Part shown: one piece after another, positions 9,057 to 15,764 of the stretch
How the letters are laid out: each line of letters starts with the position of its first letter
Position numbering within the stretch: the stretch's first letter is position 1
Virus record (IMG/VR): IMGVR_UViG_3300044611_000133
Coordinates: 1-33,076 of that record
From: a virus
Length of the DNA stretch: 33,076 nt
Strand: one strand, 5' to 3'
Translations under genes and position numbers: made by a program
Notes under the pieces: model-generated
The model's input: only the letters and a program-made list of their open reading frames with translations
What the model was told of the DNA's origin: nothing
Databases searched by the model: none

Positions 9057-9617
9057 TTAACAATTTGTACAAGATAGTTTATTTAAAAGCTTAATAGCAT
9101 AATTATATAAACTCATTCCTTTTTGTGGCTCTAAACAAAATTCAACTTTAGATTTTGCAGATTGTAAATACATAAAAATTAGTCTTAGTGCTTCCAACTT
9201 TTCTTTAACTTTAAAAGGTGGATCACAAGCTGCTAAATCTACATCACAAAGAACTTTGTAGTACATATTTAAAGCATGTGTAATTCTCAAATGATTATAC
9301 TCTACATATACTGTTTCATTTGGGGATACACTATATTTAATAATATATATACCATCAGGTAGATTATAATATTTAGTTCCACAATCTACAGTTTGTAACT
9401 GTAAATCACATGCAGTAAGTGTTATAAAACCATCATTATAGAAGTTAGTTGCATCTATTTGATTAGAGTAACCAAATCCAGGAACTGTAATATTAAGTGT
9501 AGGACAAACTACAGGTATTGCCGGATTAGCAGTTTGATACACACTTGTATCTAATATTTTAAATATGCACTCATTCATTACTTGAGGCACCTCTAGACTT
9601 AATACATGATTTGCCAT
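9057..9617 (-). CDS. Unknown virion-region protein (186 aa)
   Basis: 186 residues with about ten cysteines. The N-terminal half has beta-type phrases (LNITVPGFGYSNQIDATNFY, LPDGIYIIKYSVSPNETVYV) and may be an immunoglobulin-like or similar fold; the C-terminal half is helical (VKEKLEALRLIFMYLQSAKS, NYAIKLLNKLSCTNC). The ending CTNC is a possible metal or disulphide pair. I do not recognise a defined family. It is the first gene after the terminator at 9631-9670 and is separated by 21 bases from the Cys-rich small protein that follows. A role in assembling the neighbouring Cys-rich proteins is possible. Confidence 0.6.
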   Translation of the reverse strand: MANHVLSLEVPQVMNECIFKILDTSVYQTANPAIPVVCPTLNITVPGFGYSNQIDATNFYNDGFITLTACDLQLQTVDCGTKYYNLPDGIYIIKYSVSPNETVYVEYNHLRITHALNMYYKVLCDVDLAACDPPFKVKEKLEALRLIFMYLQSAKSKVEFCLEPQKGMSLYNYAIKLLNKLSCTNC

Positions 9618-9630
9618 AACTTTCTTTTAT

Positions 9631-9670
9631 AAAAAAAGGAGAGGAGTATAAACTCTCTCTCCTCTTTTTT
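9631..9670 (-). terminator. Rho-independent terminator after the 550-aa structural gene
   Basis: The minus strand reads AAAAAAGAGGAGAGAGAG, a loop TTTATA, then CTCCTCTCC and seven Ts. GGAGAG/CTCTCC and flanking A/T pairs make the stem, with one bulge. It lies in the 72-base gap between the 550-aa gene and the next and would end the ring-structural unit. Confidence 0.82.
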
Positions 9671-9689
9671 ATTTATTAACTTTAATTAA

Positions 9690-11342
9690 TTACAGTCCAC
9701 ACTGAGCTGGAAGAGCTGGGAATGCAATTGCAGAACATGTAGATTCACAATTAAATCCATTTAAACCAACTTCAATTTCACAAACTCCACAATTATCTAA
9801 CCAGTCTTCTGTAGCATTTACAAATGCAGTACCGCTTGTTACATTAGTAAATACAACTTGTAACAAATATTGATCATTATCAAATGTACCAGTAGGATTG
9901 TTAAATCTTGGAACACTGTGTTGTAAGAACACATTGTAGTAAAGTGCTTGTCTGTTAACAGCATTTACAATTTGATTACCTTGAGTAATTTCCCTGATTC
10001 TGAAATCAGAAGAGAAGAAATTTTGTCTGTAAGACTCAGAAAGAATTACATCTCTAAGAATTGTTTCTCCTAGACCCATTGCTTGGCTACCAAGACACTC
10101 ATTAACTACACAAAGACCTTCAAACTGACAAGGATCTCCATTAAGATCTACTTCTGAAGGATACAAGTTAACTGGTTGTACTTCATAGAAATCAGAAATT
10201 TGGAAAGTACAATCTCCAAATCTTGTATCTACATAAGCACCATTAAGAATTAAACCTGCACATGCACCTGGAGTATGTCCTGGAGATACATAGTTATTCC
10301 AAGTGTCAGCACCAACTGAAGCTAAGAAAGTAGCATCTGTTCCTGGAGCATACCAGATAACACCTGCCTCATCCTGAATAGCAATTTGGAAGAATGGAGA
10401 TACAATTGGAGAGTTTAATAGATCATTAGCCCAAAGGATCATTACTTCAGTAGAATCTACTGCAGTTGGAGCAATAGCTCCTGCTGGACAGCATCCTGTA
10501 TAAGCAGATGCAATATAGTATGCATTGTGATTTAAGAATCTTAGAGCAGGAGAACCTTTAACATCTAAACGAAGATAGTAAGTCTCACCACACAAGAATT
10601 CTTTACAACAGTTAGTTCCAGAAATAACTGGAGCAATTGCAGTTGTAACAGTTAATACATCAATAGTAGCGTCATTATTACCACCAACAATAGTTACTGT
10701 ATCACCAATAGTATAATCTTTTCCTGGGCTTAAAACTGTAACAGCTGTTACAACACCAAGAGCAACTGTAATTTCAACAATAAGTCCAGTTCCAGTACCA
10801 CCAGTTACAGTTGTAGTAGAAGTACCATTTGTGTATCCTGTACCACCTACTAGTGTTGCAGGATCTAAAGTAAGAACACCACCACCTGCACTAGCATAAG
10901 TAGAACCAACGTGTACTACATTGTTAGTAGGAGTACAAGGCTCTACATCATAAAATCTAGATACATACTTAGGATTAACAACTTTAGACTTGTTAGTCTC
11001 TTGATAACCACCAATGAATGGGCTAACTTTATCTTTACAGTAAATAGTAGATCCAGCAAGATAAAGAGGACAACATTCACTAGCAGTACTAGGAACAACT
11101 GATAGATTAGTTTTAGGATCAAACCAACCAACATAGTTGTTTTCAAGATTACCATGTAAAGTAGTTGCAGCAGCAGCCAACTGATTTAATGTGTAAGTAG
11201 GGCGAGAAGCAGTTACCAAAAAACCACCAGTTGCACTAGCATTACCTACTGACCCACCGGATGGGTTAGTAATAGCTACAGGACCAATAGTGTCTCCTGT
11301 TGCCAAAAACGTTTTTCTAAACGCGTGATTAAAATAAGCCAT
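9690..11342 (-). CDS. Large structural protein (550 aa) with inserted Gly/Thr beta domain
   Basis: 550 residues. It begins MAYFNHAFRKTFLATGDTIG and has many cysteines (e.g. CCPLYLAGSTIYCKD, GTNCCKEFLCGETYYLRLD, LDNCGVCEIEVGLNGFNCES). Residues about 150-235 are an inserted Gly/Thr/Val-rich domain (LVGGTGYTNGTSTTTVTGGT, LSPGKDYTIGDTVTIVGGNN) of a type often inserted in phage surface proteins. Codon use resembles that of the capsid gene and a terminator follows, so it is probably an abundant virion protein. I cannot name it: candidates are a capsid-decorating, tail-barrel or appendage protein. Confidence 0.66.
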   Translation of the reverse strand: MAYFNHAFRKTFLATGDTIGPVAITNPSGGSVGNASATGGFLVTASRPTYTLNQLAAAATTLHGNLENNYVGWFDPKTNLSVVPSTASECCPLYLAGSTIYCKDKVSPFIGGYQETNKSKVVNPKYVSRFYDVEPCTPTNNVVHVGSTYASAGGGVLTLDPATLVGGTGYTNGTSTTTVTGGTGTGLIVEITVALGVVTAVTVLSPGKDYTIGDTVTIVGGNNDATIDVLTVTTAIAPVISGTNCCKEFLCGETYYLRLDVKGSPALRFLNHNAYYIASAYTGCCPAGAIAPTAVDSTEVMILWANDLLNSPIVSPFFQIAIQDEAGVIWYAPGTDATFLASVGADTWNNYVSPGHTPGACAGLILNGAYVDTRFGDCTFQISDFYEVQPVNLYPSEVDLNGDPCQFEGLCVVNECLGSQAMGLGETILRDVILSESYRQNFFSSDFRIREITQGNQIVNAVNRQALYYNVFLQHSVPRFNNPTGTFDNDQYLLQVVFTNVTSGTAFVNATEDWLDNCGVCEIEVGLNGFNCESTCSAIAFPALPAQCGL

Positions 11343-11364
11343 TTTTTTAAATTTTAGTTAAACA

Positions 11365-11385
11365 TATATATACTATAATATAGTA
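11365..11385 (-). promoter_or_regulatory. Putative promoter / palindromic element before the 550-aa gene
   Basis: The 64-base gap upstream of the gene starting at 11342 contains TATAGTATATATA on the minus strand (11365-11377), related to the TAGTATAT element seen elsewhere, and overlaps an exact 15-base palindrome TACTATA-N-TATAGTA at 11371-11385. The palindrome could be an operator or simply part of an AT-rich promoter. Confidence 0.4.
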
Positions 11386-11406
11386 AAAAGTTTTTAATCT
11401 TACAAA

Positions 11407-11925
11407 TTATTTTAAGAAAAGTAATTTGTATTTAGTTGAATTAATTGCATCCTTTACTAGATCTAAGTTATTTACAATCTCAGAATAAGGTAGCATGCCT
11501 TGTAATTTATTAATCATTGCATACATATCTCTTAGATAAGCAACACCGTCAGAAACATCATCTAATGTTCTTGGAGCAACATCTTTTAGTGTTAAAATTT
11601 TCTCAGCAACACCCTGATAACCTTCAACTAAAGTATCAGCATGACCTGGTAAACCATCATAAAAATCTCCGATAGCAACATGAGCAGCATATGAGCCAGG
11701 TCCAGTTACTTTAAGATGCAGTTTGTGAAAACTATTTCTAGCATTCATTAGTTCTACTGCACATGCAGCAACCATTGTATCTAATGAACTACCACCAACA
11801 CCAGCATCAGGAGTAGGTTGTGGTTTTGAAGGCTCACTCTTAGGCTGAGTTACTGTTACCTGTGGTCTAGATAGTACTCTAGATGGTTCAGGATTTCTTT
11901 TTAAAAGTCTAGATTTTGTTTCCAT
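11407..11925 (-). CDS. Dps/ferritin-like protein with intact ferroxidase spacing
   Basis: 172 residues. The first 45 residues form a basic, Pro-rich disordered tail (KPQPTPDAGVGG), like the DNA-binding tails of some Dps proteins. The helical body contains LHLKVTGPGSYAAHVAIGDF and HADTLVEGYQGV. Candidate ferroxidase ligands are His70, His82, Asp97 and Glu101, separated by 12, 15 and 4 residues. This is exactly the spacing of the Dps site in Listeria innocua (His31, His43, Asp58, Glu62). It resembles a small ferritin-like phage family (I recall DUF5856). It could bind iron and DNA, but its role in a virion is unknown. It lies two bases after the ring gene. Confidence 0.72.
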   Translation of the reverse strand: METKSRLLKRNPEPSRVLSRPQVTVTQPKSEPSKPQPTPDAGVGGSSLDTMVAACAVELMNARNSFHKLHLKVTGPGSYAAHVAIGDFYDGLPGHADTLVEGYQGVAEKILTLKDVAPRTLDDVSDGVAYLRDMYAMINKLQGMLPYSEIVNNLDLVKDAINSTKYKLLFLK

Positions 11926-11927
11926 TA

Positions 11928-12629
11928 TTAGTTATTTCTTTCTGCAGTTTCTGTACCTCTAGAGAATTGATTTCCAGATTCAATGTCTCCAGCAAGTATG
12001 CTTACTGCTTCATCTATTATTACTTCAATTATATCATCTTTAAATTCACATTCTATGTTTGCTGGAGATTGAACACTAGTATAAGGATCAACACAACCTT
12101 GTATCTGGATTTTTCTAGGTTGTCTATAATAAGTTAAGTCTACTTCAGATACATTAAAATCATTGTTTGTATAAACATTGATTCTATCATCTATAAGTGT
12201 AACAAATGTTTCTGCCCACTGAAAACTAGGTTGTTTTAGTTTATCTCTTAAAAGAACTGAAACATTACCTTCTTCTGCAAGATATGTTACCATTCTTCTT
12301 TTATCACAGCAATCTTTTTGAGCATAGACATCTACTCTTTTCCACTGAAGATAATTTCCGGGAATGCTTAAAAAAGAATAATCTCCTTTATCTGTTAAAT
12401 TAGTTATAGTAGTTTTATTAAGAAGAACTTGTAAGTCATCCTTTCTCCGGGTAGATTGCTCATCACCTTCCTTAGTTATATTAATACCATGTAACTGTCT
12501 TCTAGACCACTCTACTTGGGCTTTATTAAATGCCTCGACTATCTGCCAACATTCCAAGTTGTCATAGTCCTGGCTATCCAACTTATTGATTCGTTGTTTT
12601 ATTTTTATAACTATTGTTGAATTTAACAT
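11928..12629 (-). CDS. Connector / ring protein (head-tail neck)
   Basis: 233 residues. The pattern of an N-terminal helical region (NKLDSQDYDNLECWQIVEAF, KAQVEWSRRQLHGI) followed by strands (YSFLSIPGNYLQWKRVDVYA and VDLTYYRQPRKIQIQGCVDP) and a final helix (DDIIEVIIDEAVSILAGDIE) is that of the ring/connector proteins of crAss-like phages. These assemble below the portal to form the tail barrel. The LTYYRQPRKIQ phrase is the most recognisable part. Assignment to a specific ring number is uncertain. Its 5' end is duplicated in diverged form upstream of the HNH gene. Confidence 0.7.
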   Translation of the reverse strand: MLNSTIVIKIKQRINKLDSQDYDNLECWQIVEAFNKAQVEWSRRQLHGINITKEGDEQSTRRKDDLQVLLNKTTITNLTDKGDYSFLSIPGNYLQWKRVDVYAQKDCCDKRRMVTYLAEEGNVSVLLRDKLKQPSFQWAETFVTLIDDRINVYTNNDFNVSEVDLTYYRQPRKIQIQGCVDPYTSVQSPANIECEFKDDIIEVIIDEAVSILAGDIESGNQFSRGTETAERNN

Positions 12630-13036
12630 CTTTCTAAATATTTTATCATATTGGTTAATATTTCAACATTATCTTTTGCATAACCAATAGCAAGATTACA
12701 CGTTGAACAAAGTAACCCTCTAACTTTATTTGTAGTATGACAATGGTCTACATATAATCCATTTTTTAATGCACTATGTTCAACTAAACAACAATAACAT
12801 TTATAATCTTGGTCTTTTAACATTTTTTCAAAATCATCAATAGTAATGTTATAAGTAGATTTTAATACATTATGTTTTCTTTGTCTTTTATTATTTTCAG
12901 CCCAGGTTTTAGATCTTTCAATTGCTATCTCTCTATTATCATTATAAAAATTTTTTCTATACTCTAAGAGCCTCTCTTTATTTTTAAGATAGTATTTTTT
13001 TTGGTATTCTTTTTTATGTTCAAGATTTCTTCCCAT
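12623..13036 (-). CDS. HNH (endonuclease VII-type) homing endonuclease
   Basis: 137 residues. The C-terminal half is a recombination-endonuclease-VII-type HNH nuclease: CxxC zinc ligands at 80-83, the catalytic DHCH at 97-100 (LYVDHCHTTNKVRGLLC) and CxxCN at 110-114. The N-terminal half (HKKEYQKKYYLKNKERLLEY then RKNFYNDNREI) has short basic helical repeats that resemble the DNA-binding region of phage homing endonucleases. It interrupts the connector gene cluster. Its stop overlaps the ATG of the intact ring gene by 7 bases. No intron boundaries or splice signals are evident, so it is a free-standing gene rather than an intron ORF. Confidence 0.85.
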   Translation of the reverse strand: MGRNLEHKKEYQKKYYLKNKERLLEYRKNFYNDNREIAIERSKTWAENNKRQRKHNVLKSTYNITIDDFEKMLKDQDYKCYCCLVEHSALKNGLYVDHCHTTNKVRGLLCSTCNLAIGYAKDNVEILTNMIKYLERC

Positions 13037-13038
13037 TA

Positions 13039-13098
13039 TTATCTATCTAATTTATTTAGCCGTTGTTTAATCTTTACAGTTATAGTACTATTTAACAT
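13039..13098 (-). pseudogene. Truncated 5' copy of the ring-protein gene (19 codons)
   Basis: A 19-codon ORF, MLNSTITVKIKQRLNKLDR then TAA, aligns with the start of the intact gene at 12629 (MLNSTIVIKIKQRINKLDS): 15 of the first 18 residues are identical. By my alignment the 57 coding bases differ at about 15 positions, mostly synonymous. It ends two bases before the HNH start codon. It is the old 5' end of the ring gene, cut off when the endonuclease gene entered, and may now act only as a leader coupled to HNH translation. Confidence 0.78.
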
Positions 13099-13100
13099 TA

Positions 13101-13595
13101 CTATCTATTTTTAGCAATTTTCTTTAAAGTCTTTGCAAGAGCTTTTCTTTTAGGAGTACAAGTAGGTTTAGTCATAGGTGTACAATATCCTTTATGTGCA
13201 GGATTAATTGCTTTTTGAATCCACTTCTTATCAGTTGACCCACCTTTTTTAGCTTTAAATATTGGTTTATCTTCAACAGGTACTGGGGGCGTAGAAGTTT
13301 TTGGAACTCCTCTTAAAACTCCTTTTAAAGTTCTTGTTTCCTTAGCTCTTTCAGGCTCACCATAATTTTTTTTAACTACTGTTTTGTAGTTACCATCTGG
13401 AGAATAAAACTTCATCTTTGCTTCTTTTGGTGCTTTATCACTTAAAGCTCCTCCATTATCAAATTTAGTTCTTGCAGGTTCTCTTTTACCTATAGGAGTA
13501 TAACCTTGATCTTTAGCAGATCTAATTTTACCTGGATATCCTCTCTGTACTTTTACAGATGCACCAAACTTTGCAGTAGTCTTTTTAGTTGCCAT
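13101..13595 (-). CDS. Small basic protein 9 (164 aa), C-terminal KKWIQKAINPAHKG motif
   Basis: 164 residues, the last of the nine basic genes. The first 120 residues are disordered, with short phrases such as KFDNGGALSDKAPKE and MKFYSPDGNYKTVVKKNYGE. The C-terminal 45 residues (KKGGSTDKKWIQKAINPAHK, GYCTPMTKPTCTPKRKALAK, TLKKIAKNR) are a conserved motif of small phage virion-cluster proteins with two cysteines. Its TAG stop lies two bases before the ATG of the truncated ring-gene copy at 13098, so it was once coupled to the ring gene. Confidence 0.62.
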   Translation of the reverse strand: MATKKTTAKFGASVKVQRGYPGKIRSAKDQGYTPIGKREPARTKFDNGGALSDKAPKEAKMKFYSPDGNYKTVVKKNYGEPERAKETRTLKGVLRGVPKTSTPPVPVEDKPIFKAKKGGSTDKKWIQKAINPAHKGYCTPMTKPTCTPKRKALAKTLKKIAKNR

Positions 13596-13640
13596 GACTT
13601 TACTTTTTTACTTTACCTTTATTTCTACAGCTACACATAA

Positions 13641-13979
13641 TTATTTCTTTTTAGATCCACCTTTTTTCATGTAACCCATTTTATTTCTAACAGCTGTTGG
13701 TAATTTAGACAATCCAACTTTTCCTGGAGGAACTGGTTTAAGTGATCCACCAGCAGCCATTTTTTTAATAGCACCACCTTTCTTCATAGTAGGGTTAGTT
13801 CCCATTTGATTTTTAGAAATATCTGTGTTACCATTAGTAGGGCGCATTGGTAAGCCATTTAATGGAATACCATAGTTATAATCTGTAGCTCCACCTTTAG
13901 CCATTTTTTTTACTTTCTTAACAGGACCACCAGCTTTCATTTTGCCGCAACCCATTTTACAAGTTTTCATAGTTTTCAT
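13641..13979 (-). CDS. Small basic protein 8 (112 aa), five MxxGG motifs
   Basis: 112 residues. It contains five MxxGG units: MKAGGPV, MAKGGAT, MKKGGAI, MAAGGSL and a final MKKGGSKKK. The N-terminus MKTMKTCKMGCGKMKAGG has a CxxxC pair. Between the motifs lie Lys-rich linkers and one proline-containing segment (GVGKPVPPGKVGLSKLPT-like: LKPVPPGKVGLSKLP). No known fold. The motif repetition suggests a binding or processing site that is used several times, on the capsid or on DNA. It is preceded by an 18-base AT-rich gap. Confidence 0.6.
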   Translation of the reverse strand: MKTMKTCKMGCGKMKAGGPVKKVKKMAKGGATDYNYGIPLNGLPMRPTNGNTDISKNQMGTNPTMKKGGAIKKMAAGGSLKPVPPGKVGLSKLPTAVRNKMGYMKKGGSKKK

Positions 13980-13997
13980 AGTAATATATATAATAAG

Positions 13998-14279
13998 TTA
14001 ACAATTCCACTTTCTTAAAGACTTGTTGATTCTAGAGTTAGGATCATTAGCAGTCTTTGAGCTTGTTAGTTTTTTCTTCATACCAGACATTCTTGCACAA
14101 AAAGATTTTCTTCTTTTTGCAGATTTACTATCTGGATCAAGTTTAGATGGTTTAGTAGTAACAGCTGTTTTAAGTTTACTTCCTGGATTAGCTCTTCTAT
14201 AGGAAGCAACACCTTTAGCATTAAGACCTCCTTCTGGATTCTTACCTTCTTTTCTTTGCCATGCTGGAGACTTTGCCAT
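13998..14279 (-). CDS. Small basic protein 7 (93 aa), KSPAWQRKEGKNPEGGLN family
   Basis: 93 residues. The opening MAKSPAWQRKEGKNPEGGLN and the ending KRRKSFCARMSGMKKKLTSS, NDPNSRINKSLRKWNC belong to a small conserved phage family (I recall a DUF6321 label, which should be verified). The pattern is found in small genes of marine and other tailed phages near the capsid region. It has one conserved Cys near the middle and another at the C-terminus. Predicted role: virion-associated, nucleic-acid-binding; not proven. It overlaps the previous gene by one base. Confidence 0.72.
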   Translation of the reverse strand: MAKSPAWQRKEGKNPEGGLNAKGVASYRRANPGSKLKTAVTTKPSKLDPDSKSAKRRKSFCARMSGMKKKLTSSKTANDPNSRINKSLRKWNC

Positions 14280-14680
14280 TACTTCTTTTTTGTATTTTTA
14301 ATACTACCACCTACCTTAGATTTAATTTTAACTTTTGGTATTTTTAATTGTTTACTTTTAATTTTAGTATTTGTATTTGTTTGATTATTTTCAATATTTC
14401 TATTTGACAATCCTCTTATTATCTGATCATCAATATATGAATCAACATACTTTGTTTGACCAGATGTCATTGGTTTATTATTTTCTATTTTATTTTCAAG
14501 TCTATTTAATTTTTTAAAATTAAATTTTGGTGAATACTTTTCAAATTTACCTTTTATAAACTTTTTAATACCATCAATTGGTCCAGGTTCTCCACCATTA
14601 GACATTTTCTTTTTAGGTTTTTTACCAGCTTTTTTCATTGAAATAGCTATTGCTGCTTGTTGTGCTCTACTATTTGCCAT
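14279..14680 (-). CDS. Small basic protein 6 (133 aa)
   Basis: 133 residues, very rich in Lys/Asn. It starts with a short helix (MANSRAQQAAIAISMKKAGK) and a MSNGG motif (KKKMSNGGEPGPIDGIKKFI). The middle is helical (YSPKFNFKKLNRLENKIENN) and the end is a disordered Thr/Lys/Ile-rich tail (NTNTKIKSKQLKIPKVKIKS). It overlaps the next gene by one base. No family recognised. A DNA-compaction or capsid-internal role is inferred only from charge and context. Confidence 0.58.
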   Translation of the reverse strand: MANSRAQQAAIAISMKKAGKKPKKKMSNGGEPGPIDGIKKFIKGKFEKYSPKFNFKKLNRLENKIENNKPMTSGQTKYVDSYIDDQIIRGLSNRNIENNQTNTNTKIKSKQLKIPKVKIKSKVGGSIKNTKKK

Positions 14681-14684
14681 TACT

Positions 14685-15047
14685 TTACTTTTTTACACAG
14701 TTATTATATGTTTTACCATACATTGTTTTAGTACCTTTTTTTTCATAACCAGGCCAACAGCTTTTAGCAGTACCGCCCATTTTCTTTTTTGCTAATCCCT
14801 TACCCTTATATTCGTAATTAGGATTATCCTTATGCCATTTCTTTGTAGCAGCTACTCCTTGTGCTACAGTTTTTGCTCTTCCTTTTGCAGTCAAATCTAT
14901 TGTATCCCACTGTCCTTTATCTTTAGTAGGATGGTTAACCATTATATGACCAACTTTTCCTTCTCCTTTTTTTGTAGTCTTCTTATATACTACATGTTTT
15001 TCACCACCGGCAGTAACCTTTACTTTCTTAGTTTTTGCCTGTGCCAT
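14685..15047 (-). CDS. Small basic protein 5 (120 aa), C-terminal CWPGYEKKGTK motif
   Basis: 120 residues. The N-terminal 70 residues are Lys/Gly/Thr-rich with a short beta-like core (VGHIMVNHPTKDKGQWDTID then LTAKGRAKTVAQGVAATKKW). The C-terminus, KKMGGTAKSCWPGYEKKGTK followed by TMYGKTYNNCVKK, carries two cysteines that could pair or bind zinc. This C-x-G-Y-E-K-K-G-T-K motif occurs at the C-terminus of many small phage virion-cluster proteins. TMYGKT also resembles the MYGKS phrase of the first cluster protein. Function unknown. Confidence 0.6.
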   Translation of the reverse strand: MAQAKTKKVKVTAGGEKHVVYKKTTKKGEGKVGHIMVNHPTKDKGQWDTIDLTAKGRAKTVAQGVAATKKWHKDNPNYEYKGKGLAKKKMGGTAKSCWPGYEKKGTKTMYGKTYNNCVKK

Positions 15048-15049
15048 GA

Positions 15050-15295
15050 TTAAATCTTTTTGCCAGCAGCAATACTATTAAATTCTTTTGCTTTCTCAGC
15101 TGCCATCTTTTTTACATCTGCCATTAACTTAGCATTCTTCTGTATCTCAGATGCTCTTTGTAATGTAGACATAGCAGATTCAATTTCCCATTTTCTCATC
15201 TCTGCTTTGTTACCACCAAAAATGGAAATACCAACTGAAGAATTTGCTTTCTTAGCTGGTGTGGATTTTTTAGTTGTTGTTTTTTTAATTGCCAT
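15050..15295 (-). CDS. Small basic helical protein 4 (81 aa)
   Basis: 81 residues. The first 22 residues are Lys/Thr-rich (MAIKKTTTKKSTPAKKANSS), and the remainder is one long predicted amphipathic helix (EMRKWEIESAMSTLQRASEI and KNAKLMADVKKMAAEKAKEF). Such a basic tail plus helix is suited to a coiled coil or to DNA-bound oligomers. I do not recognise a family. It sits mid-cluster with a two-base gap upstream and a 4-base overlap with the next gene. Confidence 0.58.
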   Translation of the reverse strand: MAIKKTTTKKSTPAKKANSSVGISIFGGNKAEMRKWEIESAMSTLQRASEIQKNAKLMADVKKMAAEKAKEFNSIAAGKKI

Positions 15296-15297
15296 AA

Positions 15298-15564
15298 CTA
15301 TCTATATCTTGCCGCCTTTTGGGCTATACCCTTGGGCTGTTTAACAAATTGTTTTCCTTTACTATTACCTTTAGCCTTTGCTTTATTTGTTGCAGCTTTT
15401 TCTCCTGCTGATAAAGAACCCCAAGCAGCTTCCGGTAAATATCTTTTTTTACCTTTTGACTTTACCTCTTTAGAAGAACCTTTCTTCTTATTTGCATAAG
15501 TTCCAGATGTCATCCATTTTTGTGCTGACCAATCTCTTAAACTTTGCTGAGGATCTTTAGCCAT
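15298..15564 (-). CDS. Small basic protein 3 (88 aa), SLRDW...RYLPEAA family
   Basis: 88 residues. The pattern SLRDWSAQKWMTSGTYANKK, KKRYLPEAAWGSLSAGEKAA and GKQFVKQPKGIAQKAARYR is a conserved small phage family that I know from other tailed phages, including marine ones. It has no known enzymatic motif. The Lys/Arg/Ala/Gly composition and C-terminal basic end suit binding to DNA or capsid interior. Gene spacing is a one-base overlap upstream and a two-base gap downstream. Confidence 0.66.
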   Translation of the reverse strand: MAKDPQQSLRDWSAQKWMTSGTYANKKKGSSKEVKSKGKKRYLPEAAWGSLSAGEKAATNKAKAKGNSKGKQFVKQPKGIAQKAARYR

Positions 15565-15764
15565 TACTTCTTAGTTTTATAACCACCACCTTTAGACTTA
15601 TATTCTTTAGCTAAAAGTTGTGCTTTTCTTGCAGACCATTCTCCAGGATCTCCTCCCTTTGTACCAGCTTTAATTCTTTCAAACAAAGACTTACGCATAC
15701 CAGGCTTAGTGTAAACACCAGCCTGGTTAACGCGACTTTTAGTAGTAGATTTCTTTAGTGGCAT
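15564..15764 (-). CDS. Small basic protein 2 (66 aa), IKAGTKGG...WSARKAQLLA family
   Basis: 66 residues. The second half, ERIKAGTKGGDPGEWSARKAQ then LLAKEYKSKGGGYKTKK, is a phrase found in small proteins of many phages (I associate it with a DUF-numbered family, but the exact number should be checked). The N-terminus (MPLKKSTTKSRVNQAG) is basic and probably disordered. It overlaps the flanking genes by one base on each side. Function unknown; the Lys/Arg/Gly content suggests nucleic-acid binding or an internal capsid role. Confidence 0.66.
   Translation of the reverse strand: MPLKKSTTKSRVNQAGVYTKPGMRKSLFERIKAGTKGGDPGEWSARKAQLLAKEYKSKGGGYKTKK

Noticed and set aside
12623-13100. Group I intron or intein around the HNH gene
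   Set aside because: The ring gene has its own ATG and complete 5' end after the HNH gene, so no splicing is required. No intron core or intein splice residues were seen.
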